Shown here: in pieces, positions 9,445 to 10,802 of the stretch
Position numbering within the stretch: the first letter of the stretch is position 1
Layout: the number at the start of each line of letters is the position of its first letter
DNA from: Hymenopellis radicata
Lineage: Eukaryota; Basidiomycota; Agaricomycetes; Agaricales; Physalacriaceae
Reading direction: 5' to 3'
DNA length: 10,802 nt
NCBI GenBank assembly: GCA_015501595.1
Contig: JADNRX010001347.1
Span: 1-10,802 of the forward strand
Made by a program: the position numbers and the translations under genes
The notes under the pieces: model-generated
Databases searched by the model: none
Seen by the model: only the letters and a program-made list of their open reading frames with translations
What the model was told of the DNA's origin: nothing

Positions 9445-10802
9445 TCAGTCACTGCTTTCAGCAATGGTATCGGGGTGGAACCGTTGACTGGACCCCAGCT
9501 CGGTCACCAAAGCGTCTTTCCTGCGGGCCAAATCATCGACTACCCTCACAAACTGCTCACGAATGACCTTCGGATCTCGGATATTTTCTGCGCGCTTCAT
9601 CGATTCGTCCAGTCTGACCTATCGAAAAATGTAAGTCTACAGATTCATTCACGATCCGGAACACTCACCTGGAATTGAAGGGCGCCTGTAATCAACTCCT
9701 GCAGGCGCGCATCCAACAATTTGAGGTGGTTATCGGCTCGGTCGACCTGGACAATGGCACCGCGAAGGAGAACGAAATTTTCGTAATGGACTCGCAAGAA
9801 AAAGAAGTTGTTCCGACATATATTGTAGAGATAGTCAGGAAGATAAGTGAAAAGACCCCGATGATTCTGGAAGGGCTCTAGGCGAATATCGAGGTCAGTC
9901 GTGACACTGGATGCAAGCTCCTTGGCTCCTTGCACCAAGGGGATTTGCTCTTGAACAAAGGCCTGGAAAGTCCTGGCTTCATCAGCCGTGCTGAGAAAAT
10001 CCTCGTTGACGCTGGCTATGAAAGATAACCACTCGGTCAAATACGCGTCGTCGTCCTCAGTAGGGAGTTCGTCGATACGTTCTTGTAGATATAATAGCTG
10101 TATGGACGACAAATAAAGATCAGAAAAGGTAGAGGTTCAGTCCTGATCGTAGACTTACCCAGCCTATGTAGCCCCGGAGGAAGCCTAAACCAGCATAGCG
10201 CACGTGTAGCAGAGCCTTGTATACATTCGAGAAATTCGTGTATACAGCCATAACACTGGATACCACCACCTGACGATCTGGTATCTGCGCATCGCGTCCA
10301 AGGTTCCGAGCGCTGACAGAAATCTGGATTGTCTCCTGAAGGAAATGTTTCAAGGCCGCGGGCATTACATAGCTCATAGAATACACCAAAGAAATTCTGA
10401 GTGCTGCTGGCTGCCTCAGACATGAGAGTATAGACCAGGTCCACTCTTGGGGCGGCGATCGATTCTGCAGATGAGTCTGTCACGTTTGGCGGGTGCACCA
10501 AGCTCGCGGAAACCAACTCGGACGTATTGCCTAGTCCCATGCCAAGATATTGAGAAGCGCTATGCATAGCAGTATTGCCAAAGCCTGAAAGAGCCCCAAA
10601 GATGCCGCTAATGAATGCCAACGTATCAACGATGAAGTGCAGCATCGGTTGGATCATAGTCAACGCTCGCCAGACCACGCAAGCGACGACGAGAATCTTG
10701 ACAATCGAGATAACGTGAGGGAGGAGGATGTTCAGTTTGTCCACCACGTCTAGCTCCCGTGGCGTGTGACATAGAGATGGGATGGGTGTATCCAGAGTGG
10801 AG
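9445..10802 (-). CDS. Membrane/helical protein, unknown function, 5' end outside window
   Basis: Four minus-strand exons join in frame: 10385-10802 (open to the window edge), 10159-10335, 9669-10097 and 9445-9618, with GT..AG introns of 49, 61 and 50 bases. About 398 residues are visible and no start codon lies in frame inside the window, so the N-terminus is missing. Near the left end of the visible protein are two hydrophobic stretches, VISIVKILVVACVVWRALTMI and a glycine-rich LAFISGIFGALSGFG, likely membrane segments (visible residues about 30-50 and 54-75). The rest is helical and charged (LQERIDELPTEDDD, VDRADNHLKLLDARLQEL, VRVVDDLARRKDALVTEL). The stop is TGA 9445-9447. I recognise no enzymatic motif. 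Architecture and a few matched residues suggest distant kinship with the gene at 4495-5848. The first visible intron uses donor GTATTC, chosen because it alone keeps phase. Confidence 0.75.

Noticed and set aside
9246..9464. Minus-strand frame starting MLKAVTEVPHLARLLG
   Set aside because: It overlaps the end of the membrane/helical gene in another frame and runs into its 3' untranslated region.

Overview
The window looks like nuclear DNA from a basidiomycete fungus, probably an agaricomycete. The genes are split by introns of 47 to 69 bases with GT..AG ends and CTGAC-like branch sites, coding exons favour C or G at third codon positions, and one gene encodes a protein resembling the basidiomycete family DUF6697. 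There is no prokaryotic operon structure, rRNA, tRNA or CRISPR array. The exon joins below were made by hand from reading-frame continuity and splice signals; no alignment or database search was run.

Layout. Positions 1-2245 hold no gene I can support; the last few hundred bases look like a pyrimidine-rich leader. A gene start at 2246 (+) runs into a frame change and stops near 2630. An AT-richer stretch (about 2640-2925) follows, then the 3' part of a cytochrome P450 gene (+, about 2926-4178). The P450 lacks its N-terminal half and has at least two frame-breaking lesions, although its heme-binding region and last exons are intact. A short convergent spacer separates it from three minus-strand genes: a 395-residue membrane-anchored helical protein (4495-5848), a roughly 631-residue DUF6697-like nuclear protein with eight exons (6246-8510), and a second membrane/helical protein whose 5' end lies beyond the window (9445-10802). 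The 934-base gap between the last two holds a short, unrecognised coding-like remnant.

How they fit together. I see no pathway or cluster. The two membrane/helical genes share architecture and weak residue matches and may be distant paralogues flanking the DUF6697-like gene. Clear P450 lesions, a probable broken gene beside it, a one-base frame break in the DUF6697-like gene and one non-canonical GC..AG intron suggest either a fast-decaying accessory region or small assembly errors. I found no convincing new biological system.
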